A program made the position numbers and the translations under genes. The notes beneath the pieces are model-generated. The model ran no database searches, was not told where the DNA came from, and saw nothing but the letters and a program-made list of their open reading frames with translations. Source: Acidiferrobacter sp. (GTDB lineage Bacteria > Pseudomonadota > Gammaproteobacteria > Acidiferrobacterales > Acidiferrobacteraceae). Taken from it: DNA of 15,388 nt. Numbering within the stretch: the stretch's first letter is position 1; each line of letters begins with the position of its first letter. Of this stretch, positions 1-7,324 are shown piece after piece. The stretch lies in assembly GCA_027335965.1 (NCBI GenBank), contig DAHWGZ010000028.1, positions 1 to 15,388 on the forward strand. Reading direction: 5' to 3'.

Positions 1-114
1 CATGGCAAAAGGGCTATACAGGAACGACGCCCCGTCAAGCGGCGGGTCGCCATCACCGCGGATAGGACGCGCGCCAGACACCCGCCGCGCCGTACCCGCC
101 CTGCAGGAGACGCG

Positions 115-1965
115 ATGTCAGACCCAAAAAACGAGAATCTGCCCATTGAAGACTATGCGCTCATCGGCAACACCATAACCGGCGCGCTGGTTGGCAAAAA
201 CGGTTCGATCGACTGGTTCTGCGCCCCACGTCTGGACTCCGCCGCGTGCTTCGCGGCGCTGCTCGGCGATCGCGACAACGGCCACTGGCAGATCGCGCCC
301 GCCGATGGCCCATGGACGGTCCGTCGCCGGTATCGCGACGACACGCTGATTCTCGAGACCGAATTCGAGACCGAAAAGGGTTGCGCGCGTCTGACCGACT
401 TCATGGTCATGAACGGCCATGACTCCGAGGAGCACTGCCGCCTCGTGCGCATCGTCGAGGGGGTGAGCGGCACGATCGACATGGAGATGATGCTCATCAT
501 CCGTTTCTACTACGGGTCCATGGTCCCCTGGGTGCGGCGCGTGGATGATGCGCTACTCGCGGTCGCGGGCCCGGACAGTCTCCATCTCACCGCCACGGTC
601 CCCGTCCACGGGCACGACCAGACGACGCGCGCGCGGTTCACGCTCACGGCCGGCCAACGGGAGATATTCCATCTCGGCTACCAACCGACCCATCATACTG
701 TCTACAAGCCCCTGGAACCACTCGCCGCGCTCGCCCATACCGAAAAGTGGTGGCATACCTGGGCGGCTCAGGGCTGCTACGAAGGCCCCTGGCGAACCAT
801 CGTCACGCGTTCGCTCATCACCCTGAAGGCCTTGACCTGCCGTTCCACCGGGGCCATCGCCGCCGCGCTCACCACCTCGCTGCCCGAACAACTCGGGGGC
901 GGGCGCAACTGGGATTACCGGTACTGCTGGCTGCGCGACGCCACCTTCACGCTCTGGTCGATGCTCACGACCGGCTATACCGAAGAGGCTATCGCCTGGC
1001 GCGAATGGCTCATGCGCGCGGTCGCCGGCCATCCGGCCGACCTCCAGATCGTCTACGGCGTGGCCGGGGAACGCTGGATCGGGGAACGCGAGATCCCCTG
1101 GCTGCGAGGCTATGAGGGCGCATCGCCCGTGCGCGTCGGCAACGCCGCCGCCGACCAGTTCCAGATCGACGTCTATGGCGAGCTCATGGACTCCCTGCAT
1201 CTGGCGCGTAGCGTGGGGCTCGAGCCCGAGGCCCACGTCTGGGATATCCAGCGCGCGGTCATGGGCTTCCTGGAAACCCACTGGCACCTCCCGGATGACG
1301 GCATCTGGGAGATGCGCGGGGGGCGCCGGCACTTCACCCACTCCAAGGTCATGGCCTGGGTGGCCTTTGATCGGGCCGTCAAGGATGCCACGCACTATGG
1401 GCTCAAGGGACCCGTGGCGCGATGGGAAGAGATTCGCGACACCATCCACGCGGACGTCTGCGCGCACGGCTTCAACGCCGCGAAGAACAGCTTCACGCAG
1501 TACTACGGCAGCGAGGCCCTGGACGCGAGCCTGCTCATGATGGCCCTGGTCGGCTTTCTGCCGGCGACTGACGCGCGCATTGTCGGTACCGTGCGCGCCA
1601 TCGAGAGCGAGCTCATGGACGATGGCCTCGTCTTGCGCTATCGCCCGCAGGAATCGCACGACAGCCTGCCGGGCACGGAGGGGGTGTTTCTGCCCTGCTC
1701 TTTCTGGCTGGTCGACAATCTCGTGTTGCAGGGGCGGCATAGCGAGGCCCGGCAGCTGTTTGCGCGCCTCGTGGGTCTTTGCAACGACGTGGGCCTATTG
1801 TCCGAGGAGTACGACCCGGCGGCCCGGCGGATGGTCGGCAATTTCCCACAGGCGTTCACGCATGTGGCGCTCGTGAATTCCGCGCGCAACCTCGCGGGCG
1901 ACGGGCCGGCGGCGCACCGCGCGCGCAATCAGTCGCCGGCCGGGACCACCAGCGCGCGGCGGTAG
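115..1965 (+). CDS. Glycoside hydrolase family 15 protein (glucoamylase/trehalase-like)
   Basis: This 616-residue protein matches the bacterial GH15 family, which hydrolyses alpha-glucosidic bonds (glucoamylase, trehalase or isomaltase activities) by inversion. The N-terminal beta-sandwich domain (about residues 10-200) opens with the usual IEDYALIGN and GSIDWFCAPR segments. The (alpha/alpha)6 barrel follows, with RNWDYRYCWLRDA at 264-276, the PVRVGNAA block at 338-345, GIWEMRGG at 396-403 and EEYDP...GNFPQAFTH at 564-583. Glu399 and Glu522 (in GTEGVF) are the expected catalytic acid/base pair. The length is normal for the family. There is no signal peptide, so it is probably cytosolic and may act on trehalose, glycogen or maltodextrin; the sequence does not decide which. 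An AGGAGA ribosome site lies 4 bases before the ATG. The last 37 bases overlap the convergent methyltransferase gene. Confidence 0.93.
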   Translation: MSDPKNENLPIEDYALIGNTITGALVGKNGSIDWFCAPRLDSAACFAALLGDRDNGHWQIAPADGPWTVRRRYRDDTLILETEFETEKGCARLTDFMVMNGHDSEEHCRLVRIVEGVSGTIDMEMMLIIRFYYGSMVPWVRRVDDALLAVAGPDSLHLTATVPVHGHDQTTRARFTLTAGQREIFHLGYQPTHHTVYKPLEPLAALAHTEKWWHTWAAQGCYEGPWRTIVTRSLITLKALTCRSTGAIAAALTTSLPEQLGGGRNWDYRYCWLRDATFTLWSMLTTGYTEEAIAWREWLMRAVAGHPADLQIVYGVAGERWIGEREIPWLRGYEGASPVRVGNAAADQFQIDVYGELMDSLHLARSVGLEPEAHVWDIQRAVMGFLETHWHLPDDGIWEMRGGRRHFTHSKVMAWVAFDRAVKDATHYGLKGPVARWEEIRDTIHADVCAHGFNAAKNSFTQYYGSEALDASLLMMALVGFLPATDARIVGTVRAIESELMDDGLVLRYRPQESHDSLPGTEGVFLPCSFWLVDNLVLQGRHSEARQLFARLVGLCNDVGLLSEEYDPAARRMVGNFPQAFTHVALVNSARNLAGDGPAAHRARNQSPAGTTSARR

Positions 1966-2597
1966 ATGCGCGTCAGCCAGATCATGGTGCGGGCCTCGAA
2001 GGCGGGCTCGAAGCCGGCGGCACGCATCTGCCGGTCGATTGCCGTCGGATCATGGACAAATGGCCGGTAGGTGCTTCCCACGATCCGAAACAGCCCGGCG
2101 CCGAGGCGCGCGGCCACGCGATTGAACCCATGTCGTCGTGGAAGGGTCAGGGCGCAGGCCTGTTTGGTGCGCCCCATGGCCGCGGCCATAAGCCCCGTGG
2201 CGTCCGGATAGCAGCACACCACCTTGTCGAGCAGCGTGATGTCGGCGGCATCGAGCTCGGCGGCCATGACCTGGAAATCCCCCGGCACGTATCGCGTCCG
2301 CTCCGCGAGCCCATGGCGCGCCGCCAGGGCCCGCGCCTCGGCCAGCATGGGTTCGGCAAGATCGACCCCCACCGCCGTGGCCGCCCCCTGCAACAACAGG
2401 TGTTGATGGAGGTAGCCGACCCCGCAGCCGATCTCGAGCAGCGAGCGGCCATCGAAACCGAGCGCTTCCAGGCCCGCGACGAGCTGCTTTTGAGTCGCCT
2501 CCAGGCCATGCCGCTCGTAGCGGCGGGTATAGCGCCGCGAGAAGTGTCCGAAACAACGCCCGATTCCGCAGGTCGTACCACCGCAGCATCCCGCCAT
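1929..2597 (-). CDS. Class I SAM-dependent methyltransferase with Cys-rich N-terminus
   Basis: This 222-residue protein has a Rossmann-fold SAM site: LLEIGCGVG at 53-61 (motif I), an acidic VGVDL at 76-80, GDF at 106-108 and LDKVVCCYPD at 123-132. The beginning is unusual, with cysteines at 4, 5, 10 and 15 before a basic RRYTRRYERHG helix. I recall a widespread uncharacterised methyltransferase family with the same layout (Cys-pair start, basic helix, VVCCYPD). The substrate is unknown. A longer reading could start at a TTG at 2618 or an ATG at 2612. I chose the ATG at 2597 because a strong GGAGGTG lies just before it. It is the last of three co-directional genes and follows the TauE permease after 100 bases. 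Its 3' end runs 37 bases into the GH15 gene on the other strand. Confidence 0.85.
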   Translation of the reverse strand: MAGCCGGTTCGIGRCFGHFSRRYTRRYERHGLEATQKQLVAGLEALGFDGRSLLEIGCGVGYLHQHLLLQGAATAVGVDLAEPMLAEARALAARHGLAERTRYVPGDFQVMAAELDAADITLLDKVVCCYPDATGLMAAAMGRTKQACALTLPRRHGFNRVAARLGAGLFRIVGSTYRPFVHDPTAIDRQMRAAGFEPAFEARTMIWLTRIYRRALVVPAGD

Positions 2598-2600
2598 GCC

Positions 2601-2607
2601 CACCTCC
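2601..2607 (-). promoter_or_regulatory. Ribosome binding site deciding the methyltransferase start
   Basis: On the minus strand this reads GGAGGTG, with its GGAGG core five bases before the ATG at 2597. It lies inside the longer open frame, so starts at 2612 or 2618 would bury it in coding sequence. That argues for the shorter protein. Confidence 0.7.
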
Positions 2608-2697
2608 CGCATCGTCAAAGTCTAGGCCGGACCGCGCGCGACCCGCAAGCGCGGCCGGCCGCCAACGGAGACCGGCGCGAGCACGGTCATGCCCCCG

Positions 2698-3492
2698 TCA
2701 GACCCCGAACACCATCTGCGCGCCGACCACCACCAACAGGACACCGAACACGCGCTTCAATTGCGCGACCGGCAGGTTATGGGCGAGGTGCACGCCAAAC
2801 GGCACGACCAGCATGGCGACGGTGGTAAGCCCGGCCAGTGCCGGCAGATAAATGTAACCGAGGGTCCCCGGCGGCAGACCGGCCCGGTGCTGGCCGGAGA
2901 GCGCAAAGCCCATGGCGCCAAAGAGCGCGATCGGCAGGCCCAAGGTCGCGGAGATGGCGATCGCGCGGCGCATGTCCACATTGCAGGCGGTCAGGAACGG
3001 GACGGTCAGGCTGCCGCCGCCGATGCCGAGGATCGCCGACAGGGCCCCTATGCCAAGACCCACGCCCATGAGCCCGGGGCGTGATGGCAGACGCCAATGG
3101 CCCGCCGGCCGCCAGTGGGTGAACACCTGCAGACCCACCAGGATCAGGAAGACCCCGAAGATCTCCTTCAAAAGGACGCCGGGCAGAAAACCCGCCAGAT
3201 AGCCGCTCGCGAGACTGCCGACCAGGGTCGCGAGCCCAAGCGGCGCGGCCACCGACCAGTCGATCGCGCCCCGCTTGTGCTGCGCGCGGATGGCGGCAAG
3301 CGAGGTGAACAGGATGCTCGCAAGCGATGTCCCTATGGCAAGCTTCATGGCAAGCCCGGGGGCGAGATGCTCCCCGGCAAACACGAAGACGAGCGCCGGG
3401 ACCACCACGCTGCCGCCGCCGATGCCGAGCATGCCGGCGAGCAGGCCGGTGACAAGCCCAAGCCCCATGTAGACGAGAATCATCACGACCAT
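2698..3492 (-). CDS. TauE/SafE family sulfite/anion exporter permease
   Basis: This is a 264-residue, very hydrophobic protein with about eight membrane segments. It carries the duplicated family signature: LLAGMLGIGGGSVVVPAL near residue 20, and SAILGIGGGSLTVPFL in the second half. TauE/SafE permeases move sulfite, sulfoacetate or related organic anions across the inner membrane. The substrate here cannot be read from sequence. The open frame extends upstream to 3567, but the extra 25 residues are Arg-rich and atypical. The ATG at 3492 starts directly before the first membrane segment (MVVMILVYMGLGLVTG) and has a G-rich stretch upstream, though no perfect Shine-Dalgarno site. It lies between the gamma-glutamyltransferase gene (105-base gap) and the methyltransferase gene (100-base gap), on the same strand, so the three may be co-transcribed. 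A thiol or sulfur link is possible but is only inference. Confidence 0.88.
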   Translation of the reverse strand: MVVMILVYMGLGLVTGLLAGMLGIGGGSVVVPALVFVFAGEHLAPGLAMKLAIGTSLASILFTSLAAIRAQHKRGAIDWSVAAPLGLATLVGSLASGYLAGFLPGVLLKEIFGVFLILVGLQVFTHWRPAGHWRLPSRPGLMGVGLGIGALSAILGIGGGSLTVPFLTACNVDMRRAIAISATLGLPIALFGAMGFALSGQHRAGLPPGTLGYIYLPALAGLTTVAMLVVPFGVHLAHNLPVAQLKRVFGVLLVVVGAQMVFGV

Positions 3493-3597
3493 GCCGCCCC
3501 ACCCCCAAGCGCTGCAAACGCCCCTCATACCATGCCGCCGCGACCCCCGGCAACGGGACCGGCGCATGGCCCCGTATCCGCTTCCATCCGCCGGCCG

Positions 3598-5187
3598 CTA
3601 TTCGACGAATACCACCGCGCCATCGCTGCGCGGATCCGCGCCCCCCGAAAGCGCGCCCGTGGCATCGCGCATGACGAGCCCCGCGTGCCCCACGACTTCA
3701 TCGAAAGGGTCCAGCCGAGACACGACATGCCCACGGCCTTCGAGCTCGTCGAACACGGCATCCGGAAAACGCGTCTCGATCTTCACGTCGTCGCAGGCGC
3801 TCCCCCAGGTGCGCCCCAGGAGCCAGCGCGGCGCCGCCACGGCCTGCCGCGGATCGTCCCCGTAGACGGCGACGCGCGTGAATACCGCGGCCTGGGTCTG
3901 CGGCTGCCCGTCGCCCCCCATGGCGCCGTAGGCGAGCACGCGCCCATCGGCGAGCACCGCGAGCGCCGGATTCAGGGTGTGGAAGGGTCGGCGGCCGGGC
4001 GCTATGCGATCGGCGGCGCCCGCGAGCGACAGGCTCGTTCCGCGGTTCTGCCAACAGATCCCGGTGCCCGGCAGGACCACGCCGCTGCCGAACTCATGAT
4101 AGAGGCTTTGGATGAAGCTCACGGCACAACCCCGATGGTCCACGACCCCGAGCCATACGGTATCGGCCGGGCCCTCGACGGCATGCCACGGCGCCGCCCT
4201 CGACAGGTCGATCGCGGAGGTCTCGGCATCGAGCCACGCGGACTTAAGCCACTCGCCCACGTCCGCCCCGGCCTCCAGGAACAACCCCTTATGGCGATCG
4301 CGCCACAGGAACGCGCGCTTGGTGGCCTCGAGCGCGAGATGGATCATGTCCGCGCCCTCGCGCGGGCGGTGGTCGAGACCCAGGCGATCGAGGATGCCGA
4401 GGATCATGAGCGACAATACCCCCTGCGTGGGGGGCGGCAGGTTGTAGAGAGTCCCGAGGCTGTGGGCCATTCGCAGGGGCGCGACGAGGCGCGCCCGGTA
4501 CGTCCGCAGATCGCCGCCGGTCACGGGGCTTGCCACCGCCGCCAGATCGGCTGCGATGAGCGCCGCCACCCCGCCTTCGTAGAAATCGCGCAGCCCGCGG
4601 CGCGCAAGCCCGCGCAAGGTCGCGGCCAGCGCCGGTTGGCGTAGCATCGCCCGGTGCGCAAGGGCGGTGCCATCGGGGGCCAAAAAGTGTTCCCGGAACC
4701 CAGGCCGCCCGCAGAGTTCCGCCAGGCGCCCACTGGTGCTCGCGGCCTGGCTTTCGGTCACCATGAACCCGCGCTCGGCATGCTCTATGGCGTCTTCGAG
4801 GAGCCGCCCCAGGGGCAGCGCCGGTCGCCGCACCGACGCAAGCGCGAGCTCCCAGCCGGCGACCGTGCCTGCCACGGTATTGGCGGCAAGCGGCCCGCGC
4901 GCCGGCATGGTCTCGTGACCCCACGCCCGATAGAAGTCCGGAGTAGCGAGCGTCCCCACCGGGCCGCCGGCATCGATCCCATAGGGCTCCCGCCCGGGCT
5001 CATGAATGAGCCAGAATCCGTCACCCCCGAGGCCTGTCATGTGCGGATAGACGACCGCGATCACGGCCGCGGCGGCCACCATGGCCTCGATGGCGCAGCC
5101 GCCCTCCTTCAGCACGCGCGCCGCGGCCTGCGCCGCCGCCGCATGCGGCGCCACGGCCACCGCCCGCGCCTCGTCGTCCCGACCCAT
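3598..5187 (-). CDS. Gamma-glutamyltransferase family Ntn hydrolase
   Basis: This 529-residue protein resembles gamma-glutamyltranspeptidases, which autocleave before a Thr and then hydrolyse or transfer gamma-glutamyl groups, typically from glutathione. Recognisable parts are AAAAVIAVVYPHMTGLGGDGFW near the N-terminus, LPPPTQGV, and the processing site GPADTVWLGVVDHRG, whose Thr (residue 343) should be the nucleophile. SLYHEFGSGVVLPGTGI, LNPAL and GAMGGDGQPQTQ follow. The GGDGQPQ form and the DTVWLG site point to the YwrD-like branch rather than classical periplasmic Ggt. There is no signal peptide, so a cytoplasmic location is likely and the substrate may not be glutathione. The frame is open to an ATG at 5280. 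I prefer 5187 because the homologous part begins soon after and a GGGGGGGTGG stretch precedes it. It is the first gene of the three-gene minus-strand group. Confidence 0.88.
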   Translation of the reverse strand: MGRDDEARAVAVAPHAAAAQAAARVLKEGGCAIEAMVAAAAVIAVVYPHMTGLGGDGFWLIHEPGREPYGIDAGGPVGTLATPDFYRAWGHETMPARGPLAANTVAGTVAGWELALASVRRPALPLGRLLEDAIEHAERGFMVTESQAASTSGRLAELCGRPGFREHFLAPDGTALAHRAMLRQPALAATLRGLARRGLRDFYEGGVAALIAADLAAVASPVTGGDLRTYRARLVAPLRMAHSLGTLYNLPPPTQGVLSLMILGILDRLGLDHRPREGADMIHLALEATKRAFLWRDRHKGLFLEAGADVGEWLKSAWLDAETSAIDLSRAAPWHAVEGPADTVWLGVVDHRGCAVSFIQSLYHEFGSGVVLPGTGICWQNRGTSLSLAGAADRIAPGRRPFHTLNPALAVLADGRVLAYGAMGGDGQPQTQAAVFTRVAVYGDDPRQAVAAPRWLLGRTWGSACDDVKIETRFPDAVFDELEGRGHVVSRLDPFDEVVGHAGLVMRDATGALSGGADPRSDGAVVFVE

Positions 5188-5318
5188 GGTCCACCCCCCC
5201 AGCGCCCCGACGCCTAAAGTACCACGGTCAGAGGCCTCGTTTACCCAAAAGCCCGACTCGGCATCGCGGATCGGCCACACCGCGCCCCCGGCGATCCGCG
5301 CAGAAACGGCGCGGCTCC

Positions 5319-5939
5319 GAACGGGGGCTCATCGATCAGGGCCACCGAAGAGGCCGGCGAACCGGGCGCTTCCTGGTCCTGGGATCGGCCTCCATGGACC
5401 TGCCGCGCCAGTCTGGCGAAAGCCTGGCCGGCCGGATCGAATATGCCGACATGGGGCCCTTTGACATCACGGAGGGCGGCGCGGAAGACGGGGTCCTCGA
5501 TCGGCTTTGGATGCGCGGCGGCTTCCCGGAAAGCTTCCTTGCAAGAAATGACCAGGACAGCCTGAAGCGGCGGACGAGCTTCATTCGGACTTACCTCGAG
5601 CGCGACATACCGCAGCCTGGCCCGCGGGTGCCGGCGGAATCGTTGCGACGCCTATGGACGATGCTCGCGCACATGCAGGGCACTCCCTTGAACGCCTCGC
5701 GACTCGCCGCGGGACTCTCCTTGACCACACCGACCATTACCAAGTACATCGACCTGCTGGTCGATCTTCTGCTCATCCGGCGCCTGCAGTCCTTGCATGC
5801 AAATATCGGCAAGCGCCTCGTGAAGTTGCCCAAGGTCTATGTGCGCGACAGCGGCCTCGTGCACGCACTCCTCGGGATCGGGGATTACAACACCCTGGCC
5901 GGCCATCCGGTGGTCGGGGTCAGTTGGGAGGGTTCCTAG
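5319..5939 (+). pseudogene. Remnant of AAA (AAA_14) / DUF4143 ATPase, truncated at both ends
   Basis: Reading one frame from about 5319 gives ERGLIDQ, then RTGRFLVLGSASMDL, QSGESLAGRIEYADMGPFD, LDRLWMRGGFPESFLA, SFIRTYLERDIPQPGPRVP, ITKYIDLLVDLLLIRRL and KVYVRDSGLVHALLGIGDY. This is the back of the AAA domain and most of the DUF4143 domain of the large ATP-binding family often seen near toxin-antitoxin or mobile regions. The Walker A and B portion is missing: upstream sequence belongs to the start of the GGT gene and carries no match in any frame. The 3' side ends after SWEG, where intact members read WEGF and continue for about 100 residues with a nuclease-like tail. A stop follows at 5937-5939. 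A one-base shift would restore the Phe but not what comes next, so homology simply stops. An ATG at 5394 would give a 181-residue peptide, but it lies mid-domain. I judge it non-functional. Confidence 0.8.
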
Positions 5940-6231
5940 CAGGTTATGGGATTTGGGACCCTGACGGCCATGCGCCGACCCGCGCGCCCCGGCCATTCAT
6001 CCGGCCAGCGCCGCCCGGCTGCGCTGCCAGGCGAGGATGCCACCCTCATGACGGAACGATACGGCGGATAACCGCATCACCCACACCGCCGCGGACCCCA
6101 AGGCGGGCGCCGAGAGCGCGCTACCGGGATCCGGGTCGCGGACCTGGCGGGGTAGCGCCCCAGGGCGCATCCCGGCCCATGGAATCCCATCATTCCCGCT
6201 CATCCCGACTCGATCGGGCTCGGGCGGACGC
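5940..6231. other. 292-base stretch without a recognisable gene
   Basis: This lies between the ATPase remnant and the end of cyoD. The minus strand has an open frame (stop at 5997) whose last part reads MRLSAVSFRHEGGILAWQRS. It looks protein-like, but I cannot assign it, and it has no convincing start or ribosome site. A small inverted repeat, CCCGA-CTCGA-TCGGG, lies at about 6204-6218. It could help end the cyo transcript but has no T-run. With the adjacent remnant, this looks like decayed sequence. Confidence 0.4.
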
Positions 6232-6621
6232 CTAGGCGCCACCGGCCTGCGCATGGCCGGCGGGCGCGCTCACATGCGCCACGGGCATCAGCATGGTGCG
6301 CTGATAAAGGCCATGGAACATCCACGAGGTGAGCCCTATGGTGAGGATGAACAACGGGATGAACAGGACCAGCGTCACCGTGTGCCAGATCTGCGTCTCG
6401 GAGATGTTGAGATGCAGGAGCAATATGCACTGGACGAGCACCGCAAGCCCCGCCACCAGCGAGATCGCCAGGCCGATGTCCATGGGCGCGAGCGTGTGCG
6501 CGCGGACGATCCAAAGCGACAGGCCCATCAAGGCAAGCCCCGCCAGGTAGGCGACGATATAGCCGCCGCCCGCAAGCTGGACCTCGGGGTGCTGCCATGC
6601 CTTATCGGTGGTATGCGTCAT
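6232..6621 (-). CDS. cyoD: Cytochrome bo3-type ubiquinol oxidase subunit IV
   Basis: This 129-residue membrane protein has three hydrophobic helices: YIVAYLAGLALMGLSLWIV, DIGLAISLVAGLAVLVQCIL and VTLVLFIPLFILTIGLTSWMF. The segment CILLLHLNISE-TQIWH is typical of the CyoD/COX4 family, in which subunit IV supports assembly of the CuB site. The ATG overlaps the cyoC stop codon (ATGA, 6618-6621), so translation is probably coupled; a GAGG lies further upstream inside cyoC. The frame extends upstream without a stop to 7674, but that is cyoC and cyoB sequence read in another frame. The tail is Ala/His/Gly-rich (HVSAPAGHAQAGGA). This is the last gene of the cyo operon. No cyoE (heme O synthase) follows, so that enzyme must be encoded elsewhere. 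Confidence 0.93.
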   Translation of the reverse strand: MTHTTDKAWQHPEVQLAGGGYIVAYLAGLALMGLSLWIVRAHTLAPMDIGLAISLVAGLAVLVQCILLLHLNISETQIWHTVTLVLFIPLFILTIGLTSWMFHGLYQRTMLMPVAHVSAPAGHAQAGGA

Positions 6622-7253
6622 ACGATCGCGCCTCGCAGATAGAGAAAAGTGAACATGAAGACCCACATGACGGCCTGGAAGTGCCAGAAAAGCCGCAGGT
6701 TCAGCAGCCGGTAGACGACCCTCTCGCCAAGCCCCTTGAACGCCACCTGAACGAGCATAACGAGCATCCAGGCGATGCCCACCACCACATGCAGGCCGTG
6801 ATAGAACACGAGCGCAAAGAACGCCGACAGATAGCCGCTGCGCTCGGGGGTCGCGCCCATGCGAAAGAGATGCAGGATCTCGTGGATGTCGACCGACAGG
6901 AAGCCGAGCGCGATCACGAGCGCCGCCGCGATGCCGAGCATCACCCCGCCGCGATGGCCCTTCTTCAGGGCGATCATGGCAAAACCGTAGGCGAGCACGC
7001 TCGAAAAGAGCCACACGGTCTCCTGGAAGGCGACACCCGGGTGAGCGACGGTCGTGGCCCAGGGACCGCCGGCGGCATTGGCCGCGTGCCCGAGGACCGT
7101 GTAGGCCGCAAACAGCGCCGTGAACATCATGGCGTCGCTCAACATGTACAGCCAGAACCCCAAACTCCGCGTCGATATGGCATCGTGCCCGTGGCCGACC
7201 GACCACATCGGGCTTTTCTTGGCATCCAGCGTTCCGCTCGTCGCCGCACTCAT
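6618..7253 (-). CDS. cyoC: Cytochrome bo3-type ubiquinol oxidase subunit III
   Basis: This 211-residue protein has five membrane helices. It carries typical subunit III features: LGFWLYMLSDAMMFTALFAAY at the start, VAFQETVWLFSSVLAYGFAM, HLFRMGATPERSGYLSAFFALV, YHGLHVVVGIAWMLVM and FWHFQAVMWVFMFTFLYLRG at the end. The usual membrane acidic residue of subunit III is replaced here by the FQET context. Subunit III stabilises the oxidase and its proton uptake. The open frame begins at an ATG at 7271. I chose the ATG at 7253 because GGGAG (7262-7266, minus) lies eight bases before it and would otherwise be coding. It lies 71 bases after cyoB and overlaps cyoD by four bases. The fold and gene order match the CyoABCD group rather than the aa3 cytochrome c oxidases. 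Confidence 0.94.
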   Translation of the reverse strand: MSAATSGTLDAKKSPMWSVGHGHDAISTRSLGFWLYMLSDAMMFTALFAAYTVLGHAANAAGGPWATTVAHPGVAFQETVWLFSSVLAYGFAMIALKKGHRGGVMLGIAAALVIALGFLSVDIHEILHLFRMGATPERSGYLSAFFALVFYHGLHVVVGIAWMLVMLVQVAFKGLGERVVYRLLNLRLFWHFQAVMWVFMFTFLYLRGAIV

Positions 7254-7324
7254 CACTCGTTCTCCCGTCATTCGCTATCGTGATTCCAGAAACCACCGCC
7301 GGGGCATCGCTTGGCCCCCGCCAC

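Noticed and set aside
1..114. Possible minus-strand gene starting at the CAT at positions 1-3
   Set aside because: Only the putative start codon is inside the window, and no Shine-Dalgarno site precedes it.
553..1740. 395-codon open frame on the minus strand
   Set aside because: It is entirely antisense to the well-supported GH15 gene, with no domain and no ribosome site.
3097..4644. 515-codon open frame on the plus strand
   Set aside because: It lies antisense to the GGT and TauE genes, is Arg/His/Pro/Gln-rich with no domain, and reflects GC-rich codon bias on the opposite strand.
6204..6239. Inverted repeats after cyoD as a Rho-independent terminator
   Set aside because: The stems are only about five bases and no T-run follows, so an intrinsic terminator cannot be claimed.
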